Shown one piece after another: positions 10,423 to 19,857 of a stretch of DNA of 64,000 nucleotides. Every line of letters starts with the position of its first letter. Position 1 is the first letter of the stretch. Source of the stretch: Brachyspira alvinipulli ATCC 51933 (GTDB lineage: Bacteria > Spirochaetota > Brachyspiria > Brachyspirales > Brachyspiraceae). The notes under the pieces are model-generated. The model searched no databases, had not been told where the DNA came from, and worked only from the letters and a program-made list of their open reading frames with translations. Both the position numbers and the translations under genes were made by a program. The DNA lies in contig NZ_JADF01000019.1 in the NCBI RefSeq assembly GCF_000518245.1, positions 1 to 64,000 on the forward strand. Direction: 5' to 3'.

Positions 10423-10566
10423 ATGGATATCTTTGAAACTATAATGGATGCGATTGATAATTTTGATGAAGGATTTGAAAATATGCTTCAAGTTTTAAAT
10501 GAAAAAATTGAAAATATTTGTACGGATGATAGTACAGAAAAAAATAATAAAATAGATAATAATTAA
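10423..10566 (+). CDS. Small acidic hypothetical protein
   Basis: A 47-codon frame (MDIFETIMDAIDNFDEGFEN... ending KIDNN) with AAAGGA (10408-10413) nine bases before the ATG. The product is strongly acidic and helical, with a regular spacing of hydrophobic residues. It lies alone between a terminator and a dispersed repeat. I recognise no family. The ribosome site and biased codons suggest that it is real. Confidence 0.5.
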   Translation: MDIFETIMDAIDNFDEGFENMLQVLNEKIENICTDDSTEKNNKIDNN

Positions 10567-10585
10567 AGTATAAAATTTTATTAAC

Positions 10586-10690
10586 AATCCCCGCCCTTTA
10601 TACTTTAAAGCTTTATTACAAAATAGCAACTTTTTTATATTTAAAATTAAAACAGTAAAAGCACACCCGTCCAAGTTTTAATTAGTTTTT
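10586..10690 (-). repeat. Copy of a dispersed GGGCGGG-ended element
   Basis: Read on the minus strand, this stretch begins AACTTGGACGGGT and ends ATAAAGGGCGGGGATTG, and after it AATAAAATTTTA. The same two ends, in the same order and about the same distance apart, occur at 27762-27870. The AT-rich middle is not conserved. It lies in a non-coding gap between convergent genes. Confidence 0.6.
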
Positions 10691-10734
10691 AAAATTGTAT
10701 TATTAATTATCTTAACATACTAAAATTATTAAAT

Positions 10735-12576
10735 TTAATGAACTTTGAAGAAAGACATTAAATCTTCTAAATGCTTAGCCTGATCCAATAAAGACTTAGA
10801 AGCTGCTGTTGACTCTTCTACCAATGCCGCATTTTGCTGAGTAATATCATCCATTTTTGATACAGCCATATTTATCTGATCAACTCCTGTTTCCTGTTCT
10901 AATGCGGTATTACTTATATCATTCATTATCTTTGAAGTTTCTGTTATTTTTATTTCTATATTTGTAAATATTTCCTGAGAATGTCTTGCCATTTCTGCTG
11001 ATTTATTAATTTTTTCATAAATATCTTCTATAAGTAAAGTGATGTTTTTAGCAGAAGCTTGCGAGTTTTGTGCTAAATTTCTAACTTCAGATGCTACTAC
11101 TGCAAAGCCTCTTCCTTGATCTCCTGCTCTTGCTGCCTCTACTGATGCATTTAAAGCAAGTATGTTAGTTTGAAAAGCTATATCTTCTATCACTTTTGTA
11201 ATATCTCTTATTTTAGAACTAGCCTCATAAACTTCTTCTATCATTTTAGTAGTATCTGCTATAACATTCCCCCCCCTCTAATACAGCATTTTTAGAATCC
11301 GACATAACACTATTACAATCAATTGAATTTTGTGCAGACGACTTTATAGTTGAAGACATTTCTTCCATAGAACTTGCTGTTTCTTCCAGACTTGAAGCTT
11401 GATATTCTGTTCTCCTTGCCAAATCTTCGCTTCCCTGATAAAGTTCATTGGCTGCATTAGTTATTTCTCTGGAAGATATTAATATTTCCTTTATCATATA
11501 TGAAAATTTAGATCTCATTTCACAAAATGAATTTAATATTTCTCCGATTTCATCATTTCTTAATTCTATATTAGAACATATAGTTAAATTTCCAAGAGAT
11601 ATTTCTCTAGCTTCTTCAACTATATACTTTATAGGTTTAATGGTTCTTCTTATATAGATAAATGAAAATAAAACAGAAATTATTATGCCTATTATTCCTA
11701 TTATAATTCCATTAAAAAGCATTTTTCTGTTAGCCGAATAAATTAATGACTCTGAAATTCCGTCTGCAATAGTCCAAGCATTGAATTCATTTTTTTAAAA
11801 AATGCTAATTTATTTATATTAAAATAATTATATTTAATTACTCCTGCACTTTCGTCTAAAGGTATATTAAAATTAATTTTATTTTTAAGCTCTTCAATTA
11901 TATTATGATATACATATTCTTTATTATTATTAATAATAAAAATCGAATTTTCCTTTGAAAAAGTATTTCCAAATCTATCCAAACTATCTCTAATTATTAA
12001 AGACCAATCAATAAAACCTATAAAAGCTCCTAAAAAATTATTATCATAATCAAAAATAGGATGCAGCATTGGAATTACATATCCATTATTTATATCAGAT
12101 TTATATATTGTATCAGCTATAATTACATCATAATTTTTAGATATGAAAGTATTCCATAAGTCAGGATATACCCCAGAAACTTTAATAGCTTTTTCAGCAT
12201 AATCTCCTTTATATGATGTTAAGACAGTTGAATCAGGAGAAAGTATATATGCATTTGTTATATATTTATTATTATCTAAAACCTTTTGCAAAGTAATAAA
12301 AATATCAGATTCCATCTCATTCGAATTATTTTTAAGATAATCTATTATTATAGGCATGCTGGAATAACTTTCTACAAGTAATATTTGATCTTCTATAACT
12401 TTATCCAAAAAATTACAATATCCATTTGCTGAGGACTCCATATATTTATTAACATAATTCATAATTTCTTTTGTAGAAGCATTGAGCAAAGATAAAATTA
12501 TAAATGAAGATATGATAACTATGGAAATGCTTAAAATAAATGGTAATTTTACTGATATACTATTAAATTTTTTCAT
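10735..12576 (-). pseudogene. Methyl-accepting chemotaxis protein with two frame breaks, one in a G8 tract
   Basis: Three fragments in different frames add up to one receptor: 12576-11743 (first membrane segment and Cache-like sensor), 11722-11246 (second membrane segment, HAMP, first methylation helix) and 11244-10735 (signalling hairpin to C-terminus FFKVH). The first break is one missing C near 11783: paralogues read ATGCCTTGG, this copy ATGCTTGG. The second is a run of eight G (minus strand; 11269-11276) in the codons for LEGG, where seven would restore the frame. Apart from these breaks the protein sequence is well conserved, so the gene is either recently lost, phase-variable or mis-sequenced. 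Confidence 0.85.
11269..11276 (-). repeat. Poly-G (8) tract inside a chemoreceptor gene
   Basis: Eight consecutive C on the plus strand (G8 in the gene). It is exceptional in so AT-rich a sequence and lies exactly at a frame break. Seven or ten G would keep the reading frame. The other receptors have a mixed GAAGGTGGCAG here. Confidence 0.8.
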
Positions 12577-12834
12577 ATATAAAAATCCAAAAATATTTTT
12601 TATTATATAAAAAATATACTAAAACAGATGCATTAAAATCTTTGATTAAATTAATACTATAAAAATTAAAATTTTATTATATTGATTATTTATTAGACGT
12701 TAAAGTAATAAAATAATTCCCAAAATTTAAAATTATGCTTGATTAAACCTAACATATATTCTAATATTAACATAATATTCAAATACCGTCAATATAAAAA
12801 TATAAAAAAATTTAATTATTTATAAAATATATTA

Positions 12835-12873
12835 AAAAATCTCCTACTTATTATAAAGATAAAAAGCAGGAGA
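12835..12873 (-). terminator. Terminator of aspS
   Basis: On the minus strand CTCCTGCTT pairs with AAGTAGGAG across an AT-rich loop and is followed by a run of six T. It lies nine bases downstream of the aspS stop codon. The remaining 12577-12834 shows no gene. Confidence 0.75.
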
Positions 12874-12881
12874 TTAAAAAA

Positions 12882-14642
12882 TTATTCTTCTATTCTTAAA
12901 TGAAGCTCTTCTAATTGATCATCATCAACAGTAGAAGGACATCCGCTCATTAAACATTGTCCCTTCTGAGTTTTAGGGAATGCTATAACTTCTCTTATGC
13001 TGTCTTGTTTTTGTAAAAGCATAACAACTCTGTCTATACCATAAGCCATACCGCACATAGGAGGAGCTCCGTATTTTAAAGCATCAAGTAAGAATCCGAA
13101 TCTTATTTTTGCCTTCTCATCATCTATACCTAAAAGGCTGAATATCTTAGCCTGTACTTTGCTGTCATAAATACGCTGACCGCCGCCGCCTATCTCATTA
13201 CCATTCAATACTAAGTCATAAGTATCGCTTCTAACTTTTAAAACATCAGTATCTAGTAGAGGCACATCTTCAGGTACAGGTGCTGTAAATGGGTGGTGAG
13301 TAGCTGATATTCTCTTCTCTTTATGATCATATTCAAATAATGGGAACTCTACTACCCATAGGAAATTCAATTTATCTTTATCTATTAAATTTAATTTCTC
13401 AGCAACTCTTAATCTTAAATTACCTAAAGCATCAAATGTAACTTTCGGAGTGTCAGCAACAAAGAATAATAAGTCACCTTTTTCTGCTTTTGTAACTTCT
13501 AAGATTTTCTTTTGATTGTCTTCAGAGAAGAATTTTACAATGTTAGATTCAAGTCCGTTTTCAGTAACTCTCATCCAAGCAAGACCTTTAGCTCCGAATA
13601 TGCCGACATATTTAGTAAAGTCGTCAATATCTTTTCTGCTTAATTTCTCTCCGCCTTTAGCATTCAAACATCTTATTATAAATTTGTTGTCTAAAGCATT
13701 TTTGAATACTGCGAAATCGCATCCTCTAACAGCATCTTCAACATTGATAAGTTTTAATTCAAATCTAGTGTCTGGTTTGTCGCTTCCGTACATTTCCATA
13801 GCATCATAATAATTTAATCTAGGGAATGGTGTAGGCAAATCAATACCATAAACATCTTTAACTATATTAGCAGTAACTTTCTCCATTATAGATAAAAACT
13901 CATCAGTATTAAGGAAAGAAGTTTCAATATCAACTTGAGTAAATTCAGGCTGTCTGTCTGCTCTCAAATCTTCATCACGGAAACATTTAGCTATTTGATA
14001 GTATCTGTCAAAACCGCCTATCATAAGTATTTGTTTGAATATTTGAGGAGACTGAGGCAATGCATAGAAATCTCCGGCATTTAATCTTGAAGGAACAAGG
14101 AAGTCTCTAGCACCTTCAGGAGTACTTTTATTTAATATAGGAGTTTCTACATCTATGAATCCGTTTTCAGCTAAATGCTTCCTAAATGCATTGGTAATTA
14201 AAAATCTCTTATATAAATTATCAAATACTTTAGGTCTTCTTAAATCTAAGTATCTGTATTTAAGTCTTATATCTTCCCCAGTATCAATATCATCTTCAAG
14301 TAAGAAAGGAGGAGTTTCTGATGTATTAAGCAATTCTAATTTTTCTACCATTACTTCAATTTCACCAGTAGGAATTTTAGGATTAACCATTTCAGCACTT
14401 CTAGCCCTAACCTTTCCCTCAACACTAATAACATACTCGCTTCTCAAATTTTGGGCGTCATTATGTGCTTCTTTATTTACTTCCGGATTAAATACTATTT
14501 GTACAAAACCAGTTTTATCTCTTAAATCTACGAATATTACTCCGCCATGATCTCTTCTTCTTAAAACCCATCCGGCTAGCTTTACTTCTTTGCCGATATC
14601 GTCTTTTGTTAATACTCCATTGTAAGCACTTTTAAAACGCAT
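12882..14642 (-). CDS. aspS: Aspartyl-tRNA synthetase
   Basis: 586 residues, the usual length of the bacterial type. Order of domains: N-terminal OB-fold anticodon-binding domain (1-105, with GWVLRRRDHGGVIFVDLRD), class II catalytic core with motif 2 (FRDEDLRADRQPEFTQVDIE, about 215-235), the bacterial GAD insertion (about 280-420), then motif 3 (YGIDRVVMLL, near 535). It charges tRNA-Asp with aspartate in the cytoplasm. An AAGGAAA site precedes the ATG. Apparently a single-gene unit with its own terminator. Identification is secure; whether the enzyme also misacylates tRNA-Asn cannot be read from the sequence by eye. Confidence 0.97.
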   Translation of the reverse strand: MRFKSAYNGVLTKDDIGKEVKLAGWVLRRRDHGGVIFVDLRDKTGFVQIVFNPEVNKEAHNDAQNLRSEYVISVEGKVRARSAEMVNPKIPTGEIEVMVEKLELLNTSETPPFLLEDDIDTGEDIRLKYRYLDLRRPKVFDNLYKRFLITNAFRKHLAENGFIDVETPILNKSTPEGARDFLVPSRLNAGDFYALPQSPQIFKQILMIGGFDRYYQIAKCFRDEDLRADRQPEFTQVDIETSFLNTDEFLSIMEKVTANIVKDVYGIDLPTPFPRLNYYDAMEMYGSDKPDTRFELKLINVEDAVRGCDFAVFKNALDNKFIIRCLNAKGGEKLSRKDIDDFTKYVGIFGAKGLAWMRVTENGLESNIVKFFSEDNQKKILEVTKAEKGDLLFFVADTPKVTFDALGNLRLRVAEKLNLIDKDKLNFLWVVEFPLFEYDHKEKRISATHHPFTAPVPEDVPLLDTDVLKVRSDTYDLVLNGNEIGGGGQRIYDSKVQAKIFSLLGIDDEKAKIRFGFLLDALKYGAPPMCGMAYGIDRVVMLLQKQDSIREVIAFPKTQKGQCLMSGCPSTVDDDQLEELHLRIEE

Positions 14643-14895
14643 ATTAATTTCCTTTCTAAATAAATGATTTTTAGTTTAAATAACATAATAATTATATTAT
14701 AAATAAATAGAAAAATCAATGATTTATAATATATAAAAATATAATGTTTACATAATATTTAACATGCCGCATAACTAAATCAGCAAATATTCATAATGTT
14801 TTTTAATCGTATTATTTTTAAATTAAAATAATTGAAATCTTCCATACTGATTACATAGATTTTTTATAATATTTATCATCATAGTTTTAAGCCTA

Positions 14896-15795
14896 TTATA
14901 TATTTATTAATTTTATACCATATTTTTTGGAAAGCTCATGGTATCTTTGCTCGCATACATTGTTATCACCTATAGCACTGCAGCAGTTCATCATTATATT
15001 AATTTTTCCAATGATATTTTTATCATTATTGTAAATTTCGCAGAACTGTTTTATAGTTTCATAAACACAGTAATCTTTAGCCTCTCCGCATACATATATA
15101 TCATCAGCATTTTTTATTTCATAAACCCAAGAATTATCATACTTCATGGAATTTTCTGTAATAACTTCAGCTCTTAAAACCCCATACATTTCCGTAAAAG
15201 CATCCTGACCTTTTAATATTTTTTTTACCGATACTTTTTTTGACATCTCAAAAAATAAAAGCATATTTGAAAGCTGTTTCTCTATTAACCATCCGTCTGT
15301 ATAATGCAGGCAATGATAAGGCCATATCATCAGATTCTGACTGCCCTGTTTTTCTAATGCTCTTACATAATTAATCTGGATATCTCTGTCATAAACAGGT
15401 ATTATCTCATTACTTTCTATTTTATCCAATGTAACTTCTGTAAAAGGAGATACAACATTGCCAAGCGCATCTTTCCACATAATAGGATGAAAAATAGAAT
15501 CGTATCTGTGAGTATCTAATGTAACATATATATTGGCTATTCTATCCATATTGCTGTATATAAATCTTGTAATCTTCTTTATATCTTCAATCGCACCATT
15601 AACTGCTAAAGCACCTTTTTTAATGTCTACAAAATCTCTTTGAGGATCTACTATAAGCAAATTAATATTTCCTTTTGATAATTCAGCATTATATTGCTGT
15701 GATAATTGACATATACTTTGCTGATTAATAGGATTTACTTCTTTTCCTATATACTCTTCATTTACTATGCTTTCATAAGGTATTTTTACAGACAT
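14896..15795 (-). CDS. Isochorismatase-like cysteine hydrolase
   Basis: 299 residues with the cysteine-hydrolase fold. VDPQRDFVD near residue 50 supplies the catalytic Asp, WPYHCLHYTDG (about 160-170) the central loop, and EAKDYCVYETI (about 237-247) the nucleophilic Cys. Family members include nicotinamidase and isochorismatase. The fold is longer than nicotinamidase (about 200 residues) because of an N-terminal extension and insertions, so the substrate is uncertain; a nicotinamidase-type amidase is the best guess. Stand-alone gene; upstream, another minus-strand unit ends in its own terminator. Confidence 0.8.
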   Translation of the reverse strand: MSVKIPYESIVNEEYIGKEVNPINQQSICQLSQQYNAELSKGNINLLIVDPQRDFVDIKKGALAVNGAIEDIKKITRFIYSNMDRIANIYVTLDTHRYDSIFHPIMWKDALGNVVSPFTEVTLDKIESNEIIPVYDRDIQINYVRALEKQGSQNLMIWPYHCLHYTDGWLIEKQLSNMLLFFEMSKKVSVKKILKGQDAFTEMYGVLRAEVITENSMKYDNSWVYEIKNADDIYVCGEAKDYCVYETIKQFCEIYNNDKNIIGKINIMMNCCSAIGDNNVCEQRYHELSKKYGIKLINI

Positions 15796-15866
15796 AATGA
15801 AACCTCTAAATTTTATTTATTTTTTAATTAGTATATAAATCTTTTTATTAAAATCAAATATATTAT

Positions 15867-15900
15867 AAAAAAAGGAGCCTTTTTATAAAAAAGCCCCTTT
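15867..15900 (-). terminator. Terminator of the Asn/Tyr-rich protein gene
   Basis: On the minus strand AAAGGGGCTTTTTT pairs with AAAAAGGCTCCTTT with one bulge, followed by six T. It lies about 28 bases after the stop codon. Confidence 0.75.
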
Positions 15901-15927
15901 AATTAAATAAGTTCTTAAGGAATCGAA

Positions 15928-17019
15928 TTAATCATCAAATTGCTGATATAATAATTTTCCTGTTTTATCAATATAAAGCTCCATCATATTGCTCATTTTT
16001 ATTTCATAAATATCTATATATTCCATATCTACTGCCCATATTTCAGCATTAGGATAAGTTCTTTTAGCAGTGTCTAAAACAGCCTGAGGTACTTCAAATG
16101 GAGCATAGAAATTATTATTTTGAGTATTATTATAACTATCAGCTGCACCATAATTGTTTGCTGCATTATTGTAATTGTCGGCAGCACCATAATTATTAGC
16201 GGCATTATTATAATTGTCAGCTGTACCATAATTGTTTGCTGTATTATTGTAATTGTCAGTTGTTCCATAATTATCAGCTGCATTATAATTATTAGCTGCA
16301 CCGTAATTATTAGGATCATTGTATCTGCCGTTTTGAGCATAATTGTTATTATAAGGATCATTATAATTATTATTTTGTGCCTGTCTGCTTGATTGTTCAG
16401 CTGCTTTTATCAATTCCTGTGCCGCTAATTCATAAGGATTTTGAGAAGAATTTACAGGGGCATTATAATTTTGGTATGAATTTGCAGGTGTGTTATAATT
16501 TTGATAATTCTGATTATTATAATTATTGTTATTTTGATTCTGTGATGCATTAGGACTATAGTAAGGGCTGTTAGGATTTTGAGATTCTTTTTCAAGCATT
16601 TTCATTAATTCTTCATAAGGATTAACTACATTATTTTGACTATTTCCGTAATAACCATTATTATAACCTTGATTATTCTGATTATTATAATTATCAGAAG
16701 CAGCATTCATAGCATCCATAACTTCCTGATAAGGATTATTATGTGTTTGGTTTTGAGAATAATTATTATACTGCTGTGCAAAAGTAGGGCTATAATAAAT
16801 ACTGTTAGGATCTTGTGCTTGCTGAGCTAATGTTTTCATAAACTCATTATAATAATTATAATAACTGTTGTTTTGATTGTTATAATTATTTGCTGTATTG
16901 TTTTGGGTATTGTAAGGATCATAACTATTGTTGTAATTATTATAAGCATCATATTGAGCAAATAAAACACTTCCTGATATTGCTAAAATAGGTATTGCTT
17001 TTAAAATTGAGTTTCTCAT
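15928..17019 (-). CDS. Secreted Asn/Tyr-rich repeat protein with PepSY-like C-terminus
   Basis: 363 residues: a signal peptide (1-21, ending VLFAQ), then about 285 residues of low complexity dominated by Asn and Tyr, with at least four sparse segments of the type NPYEELMKMLEKESQNPNSPYYSPN that look like diverged copies of one another. Next come five tandem 13-residue units (NYGAADNYNNAAN type) and a compact C-terminal domain of about 55 residues (VPQAVLDTAKRTYPNAEIW to the end) resembling PepSY-like (DUF2874) domains. Location is probably periplasmic or surface. Function unknown. The repeats make length change by slippage likely. Confidence 0.7.
   Translation of the reverse strand: MRNSILKAIPILAISGSVLFAQYDAYNNYNNSYDPYNTQNNTANNYNNQNNSYYNYYNEFMKTLAQQAQDPNSIYYSPTFAQQYNNYSQNQTHNNPYQEVMDAMNAASDNYNNQNNQGYNNGYYGNSQNNVVNPYEELMKMLEKESQNPNSPYYSPNASQNQNNNNYNNQNYQNYNTPANSYQNYNAPVNSSQNPYELAAQELIKAAEQSSRQAQNNNYNDPYNNNYAQNGRYNDPNNYGAANNYNAADNYGTTDNYNNTANNYGTADNYNNAANNYGAADNYNNAANNYGAADSYNNTQNNNFYAPFEVPQAVLDTAKRTYPNAEIWAVDMEYIDIYEIKMSNMMELYIDKTGKLLYQQFDD
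16118..16313 (-). repeat. Tandem 39-base repeats (five units)
   Basis: About five units of 39 bases coding for NYG(A/T)(A/T)DNYNN(A/T)AN in the Asn/Tyr-rich protein. The last and first units are the most diverged. Confidence 0.75.
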
Positions 17020-17274
17020 AAATACTCCTTATGCAAATATATTGTAAAGCATTTATTAGCTATATTTACATTATAATCTATTTATTATTAAATGTCAATT
17101 TTTTTTACAAAAAAATATAAATAAATTTACATTTTTATATAAAAAATAACACTTTTTTAATATTAATCACTCTAAACTACCAACTTTACATAATTATTAA
17201 AAAGAATAGCTTCATATTTTTATACCTATTTCTTCAAATTATATTAATAAAAAATAATCATTTCAAAAATAATA

Positions 17275-17302
17275 TTGACTTTATATTTGAAAATGTTAAA
17301 TT
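17275..17302 (+). promoter_or_regulatory. Likely promoter of pstSCAB
   Basis: TTGACT (17275-17280) and TAAATT (17297-17302) with a 16-base spacer. The gap 17020-17340 otherwise shows only AT-rich sequence with no gene; I cannot confirm a Pho box. Confidence 0.45.
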
Positions 17303-17340
17303 AACTATAATTACAAACATTTATAAGGAAGGATTGTATC

Positions 17341-18117
17341 ATGTCAGACAAATCTAAAACAATTATATCTTTTGAAGGATCATCTTCTCTAGCTCCTATA
17401 ATATCTTCTATAGGAAAAGACTTTATGCTTTCTAATGAAAAAATATCTATTTCTGTTTCAGCTTCAGGTTCCGGTATCGGAGTAAAAAGCATATTGGATA
17501 ATAAAGCAAATTTCGGAATGATATCAAGAAAGATAAAAGATGATGAAAAATCTAAAATGCCTAATTACAAGGAATTTTTAGTAATTTCAGATGCTTTAAC
17601 AATATCCGTTAATGCTAAAAATCCAATAGCAAAAATTAAGGATAATTTAGACAGCGATACCATTAAAAAAATATTTTCAGGCGAATATAAACATTGGAGC
17701 GATATTGACTCTTCTTTGCCTCAAAAAGAAATATCAGTTATAGTAAGAGACTCAAACAGCGGAGCTTATGAGGTTTTTCAAAATTCTATAATGAAAGAAA
17801 GCAAAATATCATCTAATGCTATTCAGACTTCATCTATGGAAGAGCTTTACAAAAAAATATCAGAAAATGAAAATGCTATAGGTTATGCTTCTTATGGTGT
17901 TTATAACAAAAATAAAGATAAATTATTCGCTTTCAAAGTTGATGGAGAAGAGGCTAGCAAAGAAAACATTTTAAGCGGAAAATATAAAATACAAAGACCA
18001 TTAATGCTTATAAAAAATTCTGATGTTTCAGAAGATGAGAACACTTTTATAAATTACATATTAAGCGATGCTGGAAAAAAAGTTATAGAAGAAAACGGAT
18101 ATATTCCTGTAAAATAA
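17341..18117 (+). CDS. pstS: Phosphate-binding protein PstS-like, without signal peptide
   Basis: 258 residues of the PstS fold: FEGSSSLAPI near the N-terminus (the phosphate-binding TGAGAT-type loop), SASGSGIGVK about residue 40, RDSNSGAYEVF about 140 and a C-terminal AGKKVIEENGYIPVK. The protein starts directly with the mature domain: no signal peptide or lipobox is present, and the frame is closed by a stop about 30 bases upstream. AAGGAAGGA (17325-17333) fits the ATG at 17341 well. The three transporter genes follow closely. Either export is lost, or the 5' end has been changed. The fold assignment is sound; its function as a periplasmic receptor is uncertain. Confidence 0.8.
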   Translation: MSDKSKTIISFEGSSSLAPIISSIGKDFMLSNEKISISVSASGSGIGVKSILDNKANFGMISRKIKDDEKSKMPNYKEFLVISDALTISVNAKNPIAKIKDNLDSDTIKKIFSGEYKHWSDIDSSLPQKEISVIVRDSNSGAYEVFQNSIMKESKISSNAIQTSSMEELYKKISENENAIGYASYGVYNKNKDKLFAFKVDGEEASKENILSGKYKIQRPLMLIKNSDVSEDENTFINYILSDAGKKVIEENGYIPVK

Positions 18118-18124
18118 TTATTAA

Positions 18125-19030
18125 ATGTTGGAATACTCTTATAATAAATCTAATATTAAAGAAACTGTTTTTTCTTTATTTATAAAATTAATTTCTTTTT
18201 TATCTATTATGCTGTTAGCTTTTATTATATTTTTTATAATTAAAGAGAGTATTCCAATATTAAAACATATAGGCTTATATAATTTTGTATTTGGAAAAGT
18301 ATGGCGTCCCTTAGCTTTCGGAGTTTCTGAGAGCTATGGGATTTTTTATATTATACTTGCCACAATATACACAGCTTTCCTTTCAACTTTAATCAGTTTA
18401 TTTATAGGCATAGGATTCAGTATATTTTTAACATTTATTGCCAATGACTTTGTACGTTCTTTTTCTCTATCTTTGATGGATTTGATAGTTGCTGTACCTT
18501 CTGTTATATATGGATTTATTGGTTTGGTTATAATAGTAAAATTCTTTGAACATATACCAATACTTAATATGTCTGCAGGGGAATCTGTTTTAGCGGCAAG
18601 CATATTATTATCTTTTATGATACTTCCATTTATAATATCAACTATTACAGAAAGCATGATGATATTAAAAAAGAGTTATAATGATATTTCTCTTTCTCTT
18701 GGAATAGATAAATGGTATATGATATCCGAATTAATTTTACCGAATTCTAAAAATGCAATTTTAGTAGGATTCATACTTGCAATATCAAGGGCTTTAGGAG
18801 AAACTATGGCTGTTATGATGGTTATAGGTAATTCTTTAGTTTTTCCAAAATTATTAGGAAAGGCTGAAACGATAGCTTCATTAATTGCTTTGGAAATAGG
18901 GATGTCGGAAGTTAAAAGTCTTCATTACAGTGCATTATTTGCAAGCGGTGCTATACTTATGGTTACACTATCCATTATAAATATATCTGTTCATTTTTTA
19001 AAAAAATATTTGCTTAAATTGGAATTATGA
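18125..19030 (+). CDS. pstC: Phosphate ABC transporter permease PstC
   Basis: 301 residues with six membrane segments and the EAA-type loop ALGETMAVMMVIGNS (about 222-236), typical of phosphate permeases. It would form the inner-membrane channel with PstA. It begins seven bases after pstS and overlaps pstA by four bases (ATGA), so the genes are translationally coupled in a pstSCAB operon. No phoU or phoBR gene follows, unlike in many bacteria. Confidence 0.92.
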   Translation: MLEYSYNKSNIKETVFSLFIKLISFLSIMLLAFIIFFIIKESIPILKHIGLYNFVFGKVWRPLAFGVSESYGIFYIILATIYTAFLSTLISLFIGIGFSIFLTFIANDFVRSFSLSLMDLIVAVPSVIYGFIGLVIIVKFFEHIPILNMSAGESVLAASILLSFMILPFIISTITESMMILKKSYNDISLSLGIDKWYMISELILPNSKNAILVGFILAISRALGETMAVMMVIGNSLVFPKLLGKAETIASLIALEIGMSEVKSLHYSALFASGAILMVTLSIINISVHFLKKYLLKLEL

Positions 19031-19857
19031 AAAATTTAATTAAGATATGGGCTGTAATAAGTTTTGCTGTGGTCATTTTTATAATAGCATTTATATTTAT
19101 CTTTATATTTTATAAAGGAAGAAATGCCATTAATATAAATTTTATTTTTGGAAAGCCTGAGGGTATTATTTTAGGAAAGGAGGGCGGAATATTTCCTGCC
19201 ATAGTAGGAAGCTTATATACATCTATACTTTCATCTTTAATATCATCTATACTTGGTATATCTTCAGGAATATATTTAGTATTTTATAATAAAAACAAAT
19301 TTGTTAATTCTTTTTTCGATATAATTTTTCAATGCATAGCAGGAATTCCTTCCGTTGTTTTAGGATTATTTGGATATGCTATGCTTGTATTATATTTAGG
19401 ATTTGGAAAATCAATACTTTCTATGGCCATAACCCAGTCTATTATGATTCTGCCTTTTATAGCAATAAGAATAAAAAAAGTATTAAAAGAATTAGATAAT
19501 GATATAATAAATAGTTCTTATGCTCTAGGTATAAGCAAGTCATATACTATAATTCATATAGTTTTGAAAGAAATCGGTATAAAGGCTTTATCTATAATTA
19601 TGCTTGCCAATGCTCTAGCTATAGGGGCTGCTGCTCCATTGATGTTTACTGGTGCTGTAATAAATGCTCCTTTAACAACTTCTATATTTAAGCCTTCTAT
19701 GGTTTTGCCTTATCATCTGTATATACTTCTTACTCAGGGAATATCTACAGAAAATGCTTATGCCACAGCTTTTGTTCTTCTTTCAATAGTTTTAATATTA
19801 AACTTTTTTGCTGTGCTTTTGAGATTTTTTAAAATTATAAACAGGGTTAAAATATGA
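19027..19857 (+). CDS. pstA: Phosphate ABC transporter permease PstA
   Basis: 276 residues with six membrane segments. The cytoplasmic coupling loop contains SSYALGISKSYTIIHIVLKE, and the conserved AIGAAAPLMFTGA segment lies near residue 200. Partner of PstC in the inner membrane. It overlaps both neighbours by four bases, as expected for a tightly coupled operon. Confidence 0.92.
   Translation: MKNLIKIWAVISFAVVIFIIAFIFIFIFYKGRNAININFIFGKPEGIILGKEGGIFPAIVGSLYTSILSSLISSILGISSGIYLVFYNKNKFVNSFFDIIFQCIAGIPSVVLGLFGYAMLVLYLGFGKSILSMAITQSIMILPFIAIRIKKVLKELDNDIINSSYALGISKSYTIIHIVLKEIGIKALSIIMLANALAIGAAAPLMFTGAVINAPLTTSIFKPSMVLPYHLYILLTQGISTENAYATAFVLLSIVLILNFFAVLLRFFKIINRVKI

Noticed and set aside
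16074-16830. Several long open frames on both strands within the Asn/Tyr-rich gene
   Set aside because: They are shadows of low-complexity coding DNA (repeated Asn and Tyr codons) and show no ribosome sites or signal of their own.
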